Assembly (NCBI RefSeq): GCF_003570885.1 | Contig: NZ_QXJC01000003.1 | Location: 434,001 to 498,000, forward strand | Length of the DNA: 64,000 bases | Source: Simplicispira hankyongi | GTDB lineage: Bacteria; Pseudomonadota; Gammaproteobacteria; Burkholderiales; Burkholderiaceae_C | Direction of reading: 5' to 3' | In this document: positions 45,837 through 53,532 of the stretch, piece after piece | Position numbering within the stretch: the stretch's first letter is position 1 | Layout of the letters: every line of letters starts with the position of its first letter | Program-made: the position numbers and the translations under genes | The notes under the pieces: generated by a model | The model's input: only the letters and a program-made list of their open reading frames with translations | The model's database searches: none | Told to the model about the DNA's origin: nothing

Positions 45837-46283
45837 TTACTCGATGATGAAAAGCGGCTGGCCATATTCCACGGCCTGTCCGTTTTCGCCAAGAATGCGC
45901 GTGACGGTGCCCGACTTGTCGGCTTCGATCTCGTTCAAGATCTTCATGGCCTCGATAATGCAGATGGTCTCGCCTTCCTTGACCACACTGCCCACCTCGA
46001 CAAAGGATTTGGCGCCAGGGCTGGACGCCCGGTAGAAGGTCCCCACCATGGGCGACTTCACCACATGGCCGCTCGGTTCCGCCGGCGCAGGAAGCTCGGC
46101 GACAGCCGGCGCGACAGGCGTCGGCGCCTGTGGAGCCATCGCTGCGGCCGGGACCATTTGCTGCAGCACCTGGCCGCCGCTTTTGACAATGCGCACCTTG
46201 CCTTCGGCCTCGGTGATTTCCAGTTCCGATACGTTGGATTCGGATACCAGATCAATCAGGGTTTTGAGTTTTCGCAGGTCCAT
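45837..46283 (-). CDS. accB: Acetyl-CoA carboxylase biotin carboxyl carrier protein
   Basis: Carries the biotin that shuttles CO2 from AccC to the carboxyltransferase. 148 residues: N-terminal region [29 protein letters not shown], a Pro/Ala-rich hinge (about 50-75), and the lipoyl/biotinyl domain with the modified lysine in [15 protein letters not shown] (near 113) and the thumb region [18 protein letters not shown]. All typical. The 103-base gap upstream of it, after the tlpA-like gene, may hold a promoter; I see no consensus match there. Confidence 0.97.
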   Translation of the reverse strand: MDLRKLKTLIDLVSESNVSELEITEAEGKVRIVKSGGQVLQQMVPAAAMAPQAPTPVAPAVAELPAPAEPSGHVVKSPMVGTFYRASSPGAKSFVEVGSVVKEGETICIIEAMKILNEIEADKSGTVTRILGENGQAVEYGQPLFIIE

Positions 46284-46386
46284 GCAAGCTCCAGAGCAAA
46301 TTCTTGACAGGGCGCGAATTTACTCCAATTTACGCGTACCTCAGGGTTCTTCGGGCAATTTCGTTCTTTTGCGCCATCGGCCAGAA

Positions 46387-46980
46387 TCAAGAACGGCTGG
46401 TGACGGCGCCTTTGGCCACCCAGTCAACGAGCTCTTGCGGCTTGATTTGCCCTATTTTACGGTGCAGCACCCGGCCATCGGCAGCAAACACGACCGTGAA
46501 GGGCAAGCCGCCCGCAAGATTGCCAAGGGAGCGCGAAAGCTCAGTCCCGCCCAAACCCGCCATGCCGATGGGAAAACTGACGGGCCGGCGCTCAAGGAAC
46601 TTGCGCACGGCCGAAGGCTGGTCTACCGCCAGGCCCAGAATCTGCCACCCCTGCGCCTGGTGCTCTTGAAAGAACTGGTTCAGCAAAGGCAATTCCGCAA
46701 TGCAGGGTGGGCACCAGGTCGCCCAGAAATTGAGCAGCAACGGTTTGCCGCGAAACGCCTGCGCGGACAACGGCGCACCCTCCGGCGTTTCAAAAGACTG
46801 GGCAAAGAAGGCCGCATCGCTGGCCTGTGCGGCGGCCGTCTCGGCGTGCGGCTGCAAGCGCCACCAGGCCCAGCCCGCGCCGGCAAGCGCTGCGCCGCCA
46901 GCCACCCCCGCGTACAACAGGCGGCGGCGCAGCGCGTCAGGCGCGGCGGGTACGGCAGAAGAAGGTTCTGAATCGGTCAC
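46387..46980 (-). CDS. TlpA/ResA-family thiol-disulfide oxidoreductase
   Basis: Membrane-anchored thioredoxin-like reductase facing the periplasm. 197 residues: a short cytoplasmic part, one membrane helix (RRRLLYAGVAGGAALAGAGWAWW, about 18-41), then the AhpC/TSA-like thioredoxin domain with LLLNFWATWCPPCIAELPLL (active-site WCPPC near 90) and the cis-Pro in GGLPFTVVFAADG. Such proteins reduce apocytochrome or other periplasmic cysteines. The start is a GTG at 46980 that overlaps the previous gene's stop (GTGA). It precedes accB by 103 bases. Confidence 0.9.
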   Translation of the reverse strand: MTDSEPSSAVPAAPDALRRRLLYAGVAGGAALAGAGWAWWRLQPHAETAAAQASDAAFFAQSFETPEGAPLSAQAFRGKPLLLNFWATWCPPCIAELPLLNQFFQEHQAQGWQILGLAVDQPSAVRKFLERRPVSFPIGMAGLGGTELSRSLGNLAGGLPFTVVFAADGRVLHRKIGQIKPQELVDWVAKGAVTSRS

Positions 46981-47582
46981 TCGGGGTGCTCCAGCAATAG
47001 TTTTCGCAAGGCCGCCGCATCGCCGCGCGGCGTTCGGCCGCCCTCGCCCGGGCGCAGCGCGCCGCGCAGGTCGTCGTGGTCATAGACCAACAGATGAACC
47101 CCGACCCGCTCGCCCAGTGCCTCGCTGAAAGTGGCGACGCTGAGTGCCTCCACCGGGCGCCCGTGCAGCCCCTGCACGGTGCTGGCGTCGTAGGCCACGC
47201 CCTGGTCTATCAGCGCAATTTCGGCAGATTTTGGGTCATCGCAAAACAACTGCAGGTAAATGTCAACATGGCGTGTGGCTGTGCCGCTCCATACCGCACC
47301 GCCCACGTAGGGGCGAAACGCCTGCAGGCGCTCCATCCACAACAATGCAAGTTCGCGCAAGGCGCGGAGTTCACCAGGCTGGGTATCGGCGCAAAACAGG
47401 GCGATGTGCTCCCGGATGGCCTCCTCAACCAGCGCCGTGTCGGGCAGGGGCGTGCGCGGTGCGGCGCCCAACTGCTGCGCCGCGCGCCGCTTGGCGCGGC
47501 CCAGCTCCACGCCGTCCTCCACCACCATGCGGGCGGCAGTGCGGGCAATTTCCACAGACAGTCCGGACGACGCGACATACAT
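46977..47582 (-). CDS. Conserved-looking protein of unknown function
   Basis: 201 residues from the ATG at 47582; a longer frame to 47696 runs into the repeat copy D and is unlikely to be translated. The mid-part contains YVGGAVWSGTATRHVDIYLQ, where a Gly-rich loop followed by Thr-Ala-Thr-Arg and an Asp-x-Tyr strand vaguely resembles the nucleotidyltransferase GS...DID pattern; I rate this as weak. N-terminal helices (EIARTAARMVVEDGVELGRAKRRAAQ) precede it. The stop overlaps the tlpA-like GTG start, so the two are coupled. Function unknown. Confidence 0.7.
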   Translation of the reverse strand: MYVASSGLSVEIARTAARMVVEDGVELGRAKRRAAQQLGAAPRTPLPDTALVEEAIREHIALFCADTQPGELRALRELALLWMERLQAFRPYVGGAVWSGTATRHVDIYLQLFCDDPKSAEIALIDQGVAYDASTVQGLHGRPVEALSVATFSEALGERVGVHLLVYDHDDLRGALRPGEGGRTPRGDAAALRKLLLEHPE

Positions 47583-47646
47583 ACCGCCATTGTCGCCCCG
47601 AGCGCGGCCAAGGTACGCCCCAGGGTTTTGTACCGCCCAAAATTTA

Positions 47647-47700
47647 CTATCAAAACTATAGCTTATGGCGCTTACCACATAAGCGCTAGATGCCATTTTT
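47647..47700 (+). repeat. Interspersed hairpin repeat, copy D
   Basis: CTATCAAAACTATAGCTTAT followed by GGCGCTTA-CCACA-TAAGCGCTAG with GCGCTTA/TAAGCGC arms. It lies in the divergent region between the unknown gene at 46977 and mpl. Confidence 0.8.
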
Positions 47701-47751
47701 CATACAATTTTCATTTCTCTGCGCTCCCCCGCGCCTTCTAGAATTGCAGGC

Positions 47752-49170
47752 ATGCATATTCACATTCTGGGCATTTGCGGCACCTTCATGGGCGGGCTCG
47801 CCGCGCTCGCACGCGCTGCCGGCCACCGCGTCACGGGCTGTGACGCAGGCGTCTACCCTCCCATGAGCGACCAGCTGCGGGCGCTGGGCATCGACCTGAT
47901 CGAGGGCTTTGGTGCCGACCAGCTAGCTCTCGAACCCGACGTCTTCGTGGTCGGCAACGTCGTCAGCCGCGCACGGCTTGCCGACGGAACGCCAAAGTTC
48001 CCCTTGATGGAGGCCATTCTCGACGCCGGCGCACGCTACACCAGCGGCCCGCAGTGGCTCAGCGAGCAGGTGCTGGCCGGGCGCCACGTGCTGGCCGTGG
48101 CTGGCACGCATGGCAAGACCACGACCACCTCCATGCTGGCGTGGATCTTGGAGTCCGCTGGCTTGGCGCCTGGCTTTCTGGTGGGCGGCGTGCCGCTCAA
48201 TTTCGGCGTTTCAGCGCGCCTGGGCGCCGCCCAGCGGCCAGGCGCGCCGGGCGCGCCGGGCGCCGCGCCGCTTTTCGTCATCGAGGCCGACGAGTACGAC
48301 ACCGCCTTTTTCGACAAGCGCAGCAAATTCGTGCACTACCGGCCGCGCACCGCCGTGCTGAACAATCTGGAATTCGACCACGCCGACATCTTTGACGATC
48401 TTGCCGCCATTGAGCGCCAATTTCACCATTTGGTGCGCACGGTGCCCAGCTCTGGCTGCGTGGTCGTCAATGGGCTGGAAGAGAGTCTGGCGCGCGTGCT
48501 GCACGCCGGCTGCTGGAGCGAGGTGGCCAGCTTTGGCAGCGCGGTGAGCGACTGGAGCGCGAATGGCGAACCCGGTGCCTTCGACGTGCTGCTGCACGGC
48601 AAGCGCGTGGCCAGCGTGCACTGGGCGCTGACGGGCGTGCACAACCAGCTCAACGCCTTGGCAGCCATCGCGGCTGCTGCCCATGTGGGCGTGGCGCCAG
48701 CGGCGGCGGCAGAGGCGCTGCAGACTTTTCAGAACGTACGCCGGCGCATGGAAGTGCGCGGGGTGGTGCGCGGCATCACGGTGTACGACGACTTCGCCCA
48801 CCACCCCACCGCCATCCGCACCACGCTCGATGGCCTGCGGCGCAGCATAGGGCCGAAAGTGCGCATCCTCGCCGCGTTCGAGCCGCGCAGCAACACCATG
48901 AAGCTGGGCACGATGAAGACGCAGCTCCCCTGGGCACTGGAGAGCGCCGACCTGGCGTTTTGCCACACCGCCGGCCTCGATTGGGACGCGGCCGCCGCCC
49001 TGGCGCCGCTGGGCGTCGGGCCGGGCCGGCGCGCCCAGACAGCACCCGACATCGCCACGCTGCTCGCCCAAATCGTCCAAGTGGCGCAGCCCGGCGACCA
49101 CATCGTGTGCATGAGCAACGGCGCTTTTGGCGGCGTGCACGCGCAGCTATTGCAGGCGCTGGCAGCCTAA
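47752..49170 (+). CDS. mpl: UDP-N-acetylmuramate:L-Ala-gamma-D-Glu-meso-DAP ligase
   Basis: Mur-ligase family enzyme that reattaches recovered tripeptide to UDP-MurNAc, bypassing new peptide synthesis. 472 residues. N-terminal HIHILGICGTFMGGLAAL binds UDP; the ATP P-loop is AVAGTHGKTTTTSMLAWIL (near 115-128); IEADEYDTAFFDKRSKFVHY, LNNLEFDHADIF, and the C-terminal domain VYDDFAHHPTAIRTTLDGLR and FEPRSNTMKLG follow. A PGAPGAPGA insertion near 162-172, encoded by 9-base repeats, sits in a loop. It works with AmpD, encoded about 12 kb upstream, in wall recycling. Confidence 0.96.
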   Translation: MHIHILGICGTFMGGLAALARAAGHRVTGCDAGVYPPMSDQLRALGIDLIEGFGADQLALEPDVFVVGNVVSRARLADGTPKFPLMEAILDAGARYTSGPQWLSEQVLAGRHVLAVAGTHGKTTTTSMLAWILESAGLAPGFLVGGVPLNFGVSARLGAAQRPGAPGAPGAAPLFVIEADEYDTAFFDKRSKFVHYRPRTAVLNNLEFDHADIFDDLAAIERQFHHLVRTVPSSGCVVVNGLEESLARVLHAGCWSEVASFGSAVSDWSANGEPGAFDVLLHGKRVASVHWALTGVHNQLNALAAIAAAAHVGVAPAAAAEALQTFQNVRRRMEVRGVVRGITVYDDFAHHPTAIRTTLDGLRRSIGPKVRILAAFEPRSNTMKLGTMKTQLPWALESADLAFCHTAGLDWDAAAALAPLGVGPGRRAQTAPDIATLLAQIVQVAQPGDHIVCMSNGAFGGVHAQLLQALAA

Positions 49171-49171
49171 A

Positions 49172-49228
49172 ATGCTATTTATTTGATAGCTGTTAACGCT
49201 TACTGGCTAAGCGCTATAGGCCTTTTTT
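49172..49228 (+). repeat. Interspersed hairpin repeat, copy E
   Basis: ATGCTATTTATTTGATAGCT then GTTAACGCTTA-CTGGC-TAAGCGCTATAGGCCTTTTTT. Core hairpin CGCTTA/TAAGCG is followed by six T, so this copy may also end mpl transcription. Confidence 0.85.
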
Positions 49229-49249
49229 GCTTGAACTTTTACGTAGCGG

Positions 49250-49561
49250 TCAGTAGCTGATCGCCATGGCCTGCAAATCGATGCGCACCACCGGTTTGGC
49301 CAGTGCGCCGTTGGTGGCGCGGGCAAAACTCTTGAGCCACTCGGCATCCGACAGCAGGCCATGCTCTGCCGCCCGCGCCACCGCCAGCACCTTGTCGGCC
49401 AGCAGCACCTTCCCACTGGCACGCAAGGGCTCGCATTCGAGGCGTATGAATTCGTCGTCCAGCCAGCGGCGGGCTTCGTCCTGCGGCATGGCATCGGCGC
49501 CTTCGAGGTCAACACGGAATTCCTGGTTGCGGTCTGCGCTGACCGACACTTCGCTGTGCAT
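49250..49561 (-). CDS. Small conserved-looking protein of unknown function
   Basis: 103 residues, acidic, no signal peptide and no membrane segment. It opens MHSEVSVSADRNQEFRVDLEGADAMPQDEARRW and contains DDEFIRLECEPLRASGKVLLADKVLAVARAAEHGLLSDAEWLKSFA. A start at 49561 is supported by GAAAGG about 9 bases upstream. It follows aroG by 62 bases and probably shares its transcript and attenuator control. No family recognised; role in aromatic metabolism cannot be inferred beyond position. Confidence 0.72.
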   Translation of the reverse strand: MHSEVSVSADRNQEFRVDLEGADAMPQDEARRWLDDEFIRLECEPLRASGKVLLADKVLAVARAAEHGLLSDAEWLKSFARATNGALAKPVVRIDLQAMAISY

Positions 49562-49623
49562 GGCGGGCCTTTCTTTTTGAAGATGGACAGGCCGGGCGCT
49601 TGCCCGGCCCCACACCGGCAAGC

Positions 49624-50754
49624 TTACACCGCCGCCTTGCGCCGGGCGGTGACCGCGGCCGAGAGTTCCCCCAGCGTGGCAAGCGACGCCTCCCAGCCCA
49701 GACACGCATCGGTAATGCTCTGGCCGTGGGTGAGTGTGGCGGGGTCGTCCTTGCCGGGGGTGAACTTTTGCGCGCCCGCCACCAGGTGGCTTTCGATCAT
49801 CACGCCGAACACGCAATGCGAGCCGCCCGCCACCTGGGCCGCAATATCGCGCGCCACGTCCTGTTGGCGCTCGTACTGCTTGCTGCTGTTGGCATGGCTG
49901 CAATCGACCATGAGGGCCGGGGTGAGCTTGGCGGCGGCCAGGTCTTTGCAGGCGGCGGCCACACTGGCGGCGTCGTAGTTCGGCGTTTTTCCGCCGCGCA
50001 GGATGACGTGGCAATCCTTGTTGCCCTTGGTGTCGACAATCGCCACTTGGCCGTTCTTGTGCACCGACAGGAAGTGGTGCCCGCGCCCGGCGGACTGGAT
50101 GGCGTCGGTGGCGATGCGGATGTTGCCGTCGGTGCCGTTCTTGAAACCAATGGGGGCCGAGAGGCCCGAGGCCAGCTCCCGGTGCACCTGGCTCTCGGTC
50201 GTGCGCGCACCAATGGCGCCCCAGCTGATCAGGTCGGCGATGTACTGGGGCGAGATCACGTCGAGAAACTCGCTGCCGGCGGGCACGCCCAGGCGGTTGA
50301 TCTCGATGAGCAGCTGGCGAGCAATGCGCAGGCCTTCGTCAATGCGGTAGCTCTCGTCCAGATAAGGGTCGTTGATCAGGCCTTTCCAACCCACCGTGGT
50401 GCGCGGTTTCTCGAAATACACCCGCATCACGATCTCCAGCGTGTCCTTGTACTGTTCGCGCGCTGCCTGCAGGCGGTGGGCGTATTCCAGCGCCGCCGCC
50501 GGGTTGTGGATCGAGCACGGGCCGATGACCACCAGCAGGCGGTCGTCCTTGCCGATCATGATGTCGTGGATGTTGCGCCTGGTGCGGGTGATGAGGTTTT
50601 CCACCTTGGTGCCGCGAATCGGGAAGAAGCGGATCAAATGCTCTGGGGGTGGCAACACGGTGATTTCCTTGATGCGTTCGTCGTCGGTCTGGCTGGTTTT
50701 CTCGACGCTTCGGTACCAGGCATCGCTGGAAGGGTGTGCAGCTGCTGCGGTCAT
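49624..50754 (-). CDS. aroG: 3-deoxy-7-phosphoheptulonate (DAHP) synthase, class I
   Basis: First step of the shikimate pathway: condenses PEP and erythrose-4-phosphate. 376 residues of the AroF/G/H type. Motifs: IGPCSIHNPAAALEYAHRL, MRVYFEKPRTTVGWKGLINDP, GSEFLDVISPQYIADLISWGAIGARTTESQVHRELASGL, FKNGTDGNI, HVILRGGKTPNYD and DCSHANSSKQYERQ with metal ligands. Which aromatic amino acid inhibits it cannot be read with confidence. ATG 50754 has GAAAG about 7 bases upstream. Its leader (50789-50921) carries an aromatic-rich peptide and terminator hairpin, so attenuation is likely. Confidence 0.95.
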   Translation of the reverse strand: MTAAAAHPSSDAWYRSVEKTSQTDDERIKEITVLPPPEHLIRFFPIRGTKVENLITRTRRNIHDIMIGKDDRLLVVIGPCSIHNPAAALEYAHRLQAAREQYKDTLEIVMRVYFEKPRTTVGWKGLINDPYLDESYRIDEGLRIARQLLIEINRLGVPAGSEFLDVISPQYIADLISWGAIGARTTESQVHRELASGLSAPIGFKNGTDGNIRIATDAIQSAGRGHHFLSVHKNGQVAIVDTKGNKDCHVILRGGKTPNYDAASVAAACKDLAAAKLTPALMVDCSHANSSKQYERQQDVARDIAAQVAGGSHCVFGVMIESHLVAGAQKFTPGKDDPATLTHGQSITDACLGWEASLATLGELSAAVTARRKAAV

Positions 50755-50788
50755 GGGCTTCTTTCCGGAAAGGTTGAAACAAAGGACT

Positions 50789-50828
50789 GAAAAACAAAAA
50801 ACCGCCGGGCTTTGCAGCGTCGGCGGTT
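50789..50828 (-). terminator. Terminator hairpin in the aroG leader (attenuator)
   Basis: On the minus strand AACCGCCG pairs with CGGCGGTT across a 13-base loop, followed by TTTTGTTTTT. It lies between the leader peptide stop and the aroG ATG (35 bases away), with no gene to end before it, which suits an attenuator. The 5' arm CCGCC can instead pair with GGCGG at 50869-50873, giving an antiterminator. Confidence 0.8.
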
Positions 50829-50864
50829 GGGTGGGAAGTGTTCAGGTGCTTGCGCGCTTGCCTC

Positions 50865-50921
50865 TCATCCGCCTAGGACAGAGAACCAGAACCAAAAGTA
50901 AAAAACAGCGCGCGAAAACAT
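50865..50921 (-). CDS. aroG leader peptide MFSRAVFYFWFWFSVLGG
   Basis: An 18-codon frame 110 bases ahead of aroG encodes seven consecutive aromatic residues (Phe-Tyr-Phe-Trp-Phe-Trp-Phe, codons 7-13) and then stops. With the terminator at 50789-50828 it has the layout of a ribosome-mediated attenuator that senses charged Phe-, Tyr- and Trp-tRNA. GGCGG (codons 17-18) would be covered by a ribosome at the stop codon, freeing the terminator, and exposed when a ribosome stalls on the aromatic codons. No strong ribosome site is seen before the ATG; an in-frame TTG lies three codons earlier. Confidence 0.8.
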   Translation of the reverse strand: MFSRAVFYFWFWFSVLGG

Positions 50922-50956
50922 GGGCTGCAATGTAGCACAGCGGATAGGCGCCGTTC

Positions 50957-51511
50957 CTAACGCCTGCTCCCGCGCAGCCAGGCGAGCACGCGCTGCCAGC
51001 CCACGGGACGCACAGGTGGCGCATCGGCCGGCTCGCTGTGGGCGCTTTCACTCTGCTCGTACATGTCGATCAGCATCAGGCCTTCGCCCAGCGTGCGCCA
51101 GGCGGTCAGTTCGATGCGATCGAAGGCCGCGCTCTCTTTGGGGGTACGCTCCACCAATGCGGCATGCCAGGCGTCAGCTGCCCGGCGCAGGCCGCGCAGC
51201 GCACTCTGGTAGGCCCCCATCTCGTACAGCGCATGCCAGGCCGAACCCAGGCCGGTGACAAAGAACTGGTGCTCGCGCACGCATTTGGCGAGTTCAGCGG
51301 CCTGGCGGGTGATTTCGGCAGTGTCGGCAGCAGCCGCCTTGACGGGGGCGGTGCGCCGCACCCGGATGGCCTCGTCAATCCTTTGCGCCAGCGCCCCGAT
51401 ACTGTCGCGCAGCTGGCGTGAGTCCTCATCGGCCACCCCCGAGCGCAGGAAACGGCTGACGTCGCCAAAGGACTGGACGGTGAATTGCGACCGGGTGCGG
51501 GTGCTCGGCAT
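50957..51511 (-). CDS. Protein of unknown function
   Basis: 184 residues from the ATG at 51511 (an in-frame start eight codons earlier is possible). Mostly alpha-helical by eye, with TVQSFGDVSRFLRSGVADEDSRQLRDSIGALAQRIDEAIRVRR at the N-terminus and a basic C-terminus (RVLAWLRGSRR). No signal peptide, membrane helix or family motif recognised. It lies 45 bases downstream of tldD in the same direction, and just upstream of the aroG leader, so the aroG promoter may lie within or before it. Ribosome site not clear. Confidence 0.65.
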   Translation of the reverse strand: MPSTRTRSQFTVQSFGDVSRFLRSGVADEDSRQLRDSIGALAQRIDEAIRVRRTAPVKAAAADTAEITRQAAELAKCVREHQFFVTGLGSAWHALYEMGAYQSALRGLRRAADAWHAALVERTPKESAAFDRIELTAWRTLGEGLMLIDMYEQSESAHSEPADAPPVRPVGWQRVLAWLRGSRR

Positions 51512-51556
51512 GGCCCATTGTGCGCGAGTGCCCACGCAGAGAAAAGCAGGTACCGC

Positions 51557-53041
51557 CTACGCCGTACCGCCCACCGTGAGCCCGTCGATCCGCAGCGTGG
51601 GCTGGCCCACGCCCACGGGAACGCTTTGGCCTTCCTTGCCGCACGTGCCGACGCCGCTGTCGAGCCGCATGTCGTTGCCGATCATGGTGACGCGTTTGAG
51701 CGATTCAGGCCCGCTGCCAACGATGGTGGCGCCCTTGACCGGGTATTGAATCTTGCCGTTCTCCACCCAGAACGCTTCGCTCGCCGAGAACACGAACTTG
51801 CCCGAGGTGATGTCCACCTGCCCGCCGCCAAAGTTGGTGGCGTACAGGCCTTTCTTGATGCTGGCGACGATCTCCTGCGGGTCTTTGTCGCCGCCCAGCA
51901 TGTAGGTATTGGTCATGCGCGGCATGGGCACATGGGCGTAGCTCTCGCGCCGGCCGTTGCCGGTGGGCGCCACGCCCATGAGGCGCGCGTTGAGCGAATC
52001 CTGGATATAGCCCTTGAGAATGCCGTCTTCGATCAGCACGTTGCGCCCGCTGGTGTTGCCTTCGTCGTCCACATTGAGCGAGCCGCGGCGCTCGGCAATC
52101 GTGCCATCGTCCAGCACCGTGACGCCCTTGGCCGCCACGCGCTGGCCGATGCGGCCGCTGAAGGCGCTCGACCCCTTGCGGTTGAAATCGCCCTCCAGCC
52201 CGTGGCCGATGGCTTCGTGCAGCAGGATGCCCGGCCAGCCGGGGCCGAGCACCACGGTCATCTCGCCGGCCGGCGCCGGGCGCGATTCGAGGTTGACCAG
52301 GGCGGCGTTCACCGCCTCGTCCACGTACTGCGCAATCTGCGCGTCGTCGAAATACGCCAGACCAAAGCGCCCACCGCCGCCGGCCGAGCCCATTTCGCGC
52401 CGGCCGTTCTGCTCGGCGATCACGGTGACCGACAGACGCACCAGCGGGCGCACGTCGGCCGCCAGCGTGCCGTCGGCGCGCGCCACCAGCACCACGTCGT
52501 ATTCGCTCGCCAAGCCCGCCATGACCTGCGCCACACGCGGGTCCTTGGCACGGGCGCGCTGCTCGGCACGCTCCAGGAGCGCCACCTTGTCGGCGCTGCC
52601 GAGCGTGGAGATGGGGTCGGTCGAGCCATACAGTGCACGGCTTTTAGCTATCTTCCTAGAAGCTACTCGCGCCCGCCCCTCTTGCCGTGCGCTCGAAATA
52701 GACCGCACGGTTCTGGCCGCGTCGAGCAAAGAGGCCTCGGAAATGTCGTCGGAGTACGCAAACGCCGTCTTCTCGCCACTGACGGCGCGCACGCCGACGC
52801 CCTGGTCGATGGAGAACGACCCCGTCTTGACGATGCCCTCCTCCAGGCTCCAGCCTTCGCTGCGCGTGGTCTGGAAATACAGGTCGGCGTCGTCCACGCG
52901 GTGCGCGCGAATCTCGGCGAGTGCGCGCGCCAAATGGCTTTCATCGAGTCCAAAAGGCGACAGCAGCAGGCCAGAGGCGAGGGCGATGCGCTCGCGGGTG
53001 CTGGTGGTGTGGGCGGCGGCAAGGGGGGTGCGGGTGCTCAT
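51557..53041 (-). CDS. tldD: Metalloprotease TldD
   Basis: TldD of the TldD/TldE (PmbA) pair, which forms a chamber-like protease that trims unfolded or small modified peptides. 494 residues (E. coli 481). The zinc motif is LLHEAIGHGLEGDFNRKGS (HExxxH near 276-281). Other conserved parts: SFSIDQGVGVRAVSGEKTAFAYSDD near the N-terminus, LGPGWPGILLHE, FGGGQVDITSGKFVFSASEAFWVENGKIQYPVKG. The segment encoding RARVASRKIAKSRALYG near 118-134 is unusual and could be an insertion. The partner pmbA is not in this window. ATG 53041. Confidence 0.96.
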   Translation of the reverse strand: MSTRTPLAAAHTTSTRERIALASGLLLSPFGLDESHLARALAEIRAHRVDDADLYFQTTRSEGWSLEEGIVKTGSFSIDQGVGVRAVSGEKTAFAYSDDISEASLLDAARTVRSISSARQEGRARVASRKIAKSRALYGSTDPISTLGSADKVALLERAEQRARAKDPRVAQVMAGLASEYDVVLVARADGTLAADVRPLVRLSVTVIAEQNGRREMGSAGGGGRFGLAYFDDAQIAQYVDEAVNAALVNLESRPAPAGEMTVVLGPGWPGILLHEAIGHGLEGDFNRKGSSAFSGRIGQRVAAKGVTVLDDGTIAERRGSLNVDDEGNTSGRNVLIEDGILKGYIQDSLNARLMGVAPTGNGRRESYAHVPMPRMTNTYMLGGDKDPQEIVASIKKGLYATNFGGGQVDITSGKFVFSASEAFWVENGKIQYPVKGATIVGSGPESLKRVTMIGNDMRLDSGVGTCGKEGQSVPVGVGQPTLRIDGLTVGGTA

Positions 53042-53101
53042 CGGGCCATTTTAGGGCGCTGGCACCTTGGCCGCTTCCCGCAACCGCATCGGCGGCGCCG
53101 G

Positions 53102-53437
53102 TCAGAGCGTCTGGTCGTCCAGCACCGCATCGGCGGCATTGCCCTGCACCGCGGCGATGCCGCCGTCGCGCGCCTTGGCGCCCGAATACATCTGGCTCTG
53201 GCCGATGACCTGGCCATTGCCGGCCTTGAGCGTGAAATAGGGCGAGCCGTCTTTGGCCGAGAGGCGGCCATAGCGCGCATCGTCTGGCCCGTTCTTGCGC
53301 ACGGATTCGATGCCATTGAGCGCGCTGGCCTTGGACTCGTACATTTCGCTGGTCAGCACCACTTGGCCATTGGTCGCGACCAGGTTGAACACAAACTTGT
53401 CGTTGCGGGTTTTTTTCAACTCGTACTTTGCGGCCAT
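53102..53437 (-). CDS. YegP-type protein with two DUF1508 repeats
   Basis: 111 residues made of two tandem DUF1508 units: MAAKYELKKTRNDKFVFNLVATNGQVVLTSEMYESKASALNGIESVRKN and then YGRLSAKDGSPYFTLKAGNGQVIGQSQMYSGAKARDGGIAAVQGN, each with the NGQV(V/I) and S(E/Q)MY(x)(S/K) pattern. E. coli YegP has the same tandem form; function is unknown. The ATG at 53437 has AGGAGA 7 bases upstream. It lies upstream of tldD in the same direction. Confidence 0.88.
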   Translation of the reverse strand: MAAKYELKKTRNDKFVFNLVATNGQVVLTSEMYESKASALNGIESVRKNGPDDARYGRLSAKDGSPYFTLKAGNGQVIGQSQMYSGAKARDGGIAAVQGNAADAVLDDQTL

Positions 53438-53532
53438 GCAAGGTCTCCTGGAAAGTGCGCCAAAAAGGCTTGGCCCCCCGTTGTACCTGCTGCGCGCCGC
53501 TGTGGCAACGCCCCGGCCAGCCGGCAGCGGCG

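Noticed and set aside
50842-51051. Longer minus-strand frame over the aroG leader
   Set aside because: A 69-codon frame in another phase; no motif, and it does not explain the aromatic run or terminator.
52636-52672. Possible repeat copy inside tldD (AGCTATCTTCCTAGAAGCTA-like sequence)
   Set aside because: Shares only a short AGCT-containing motif; the AGCGCTTA/TAAGCGCT core is missing, so I do not count it as a family member.
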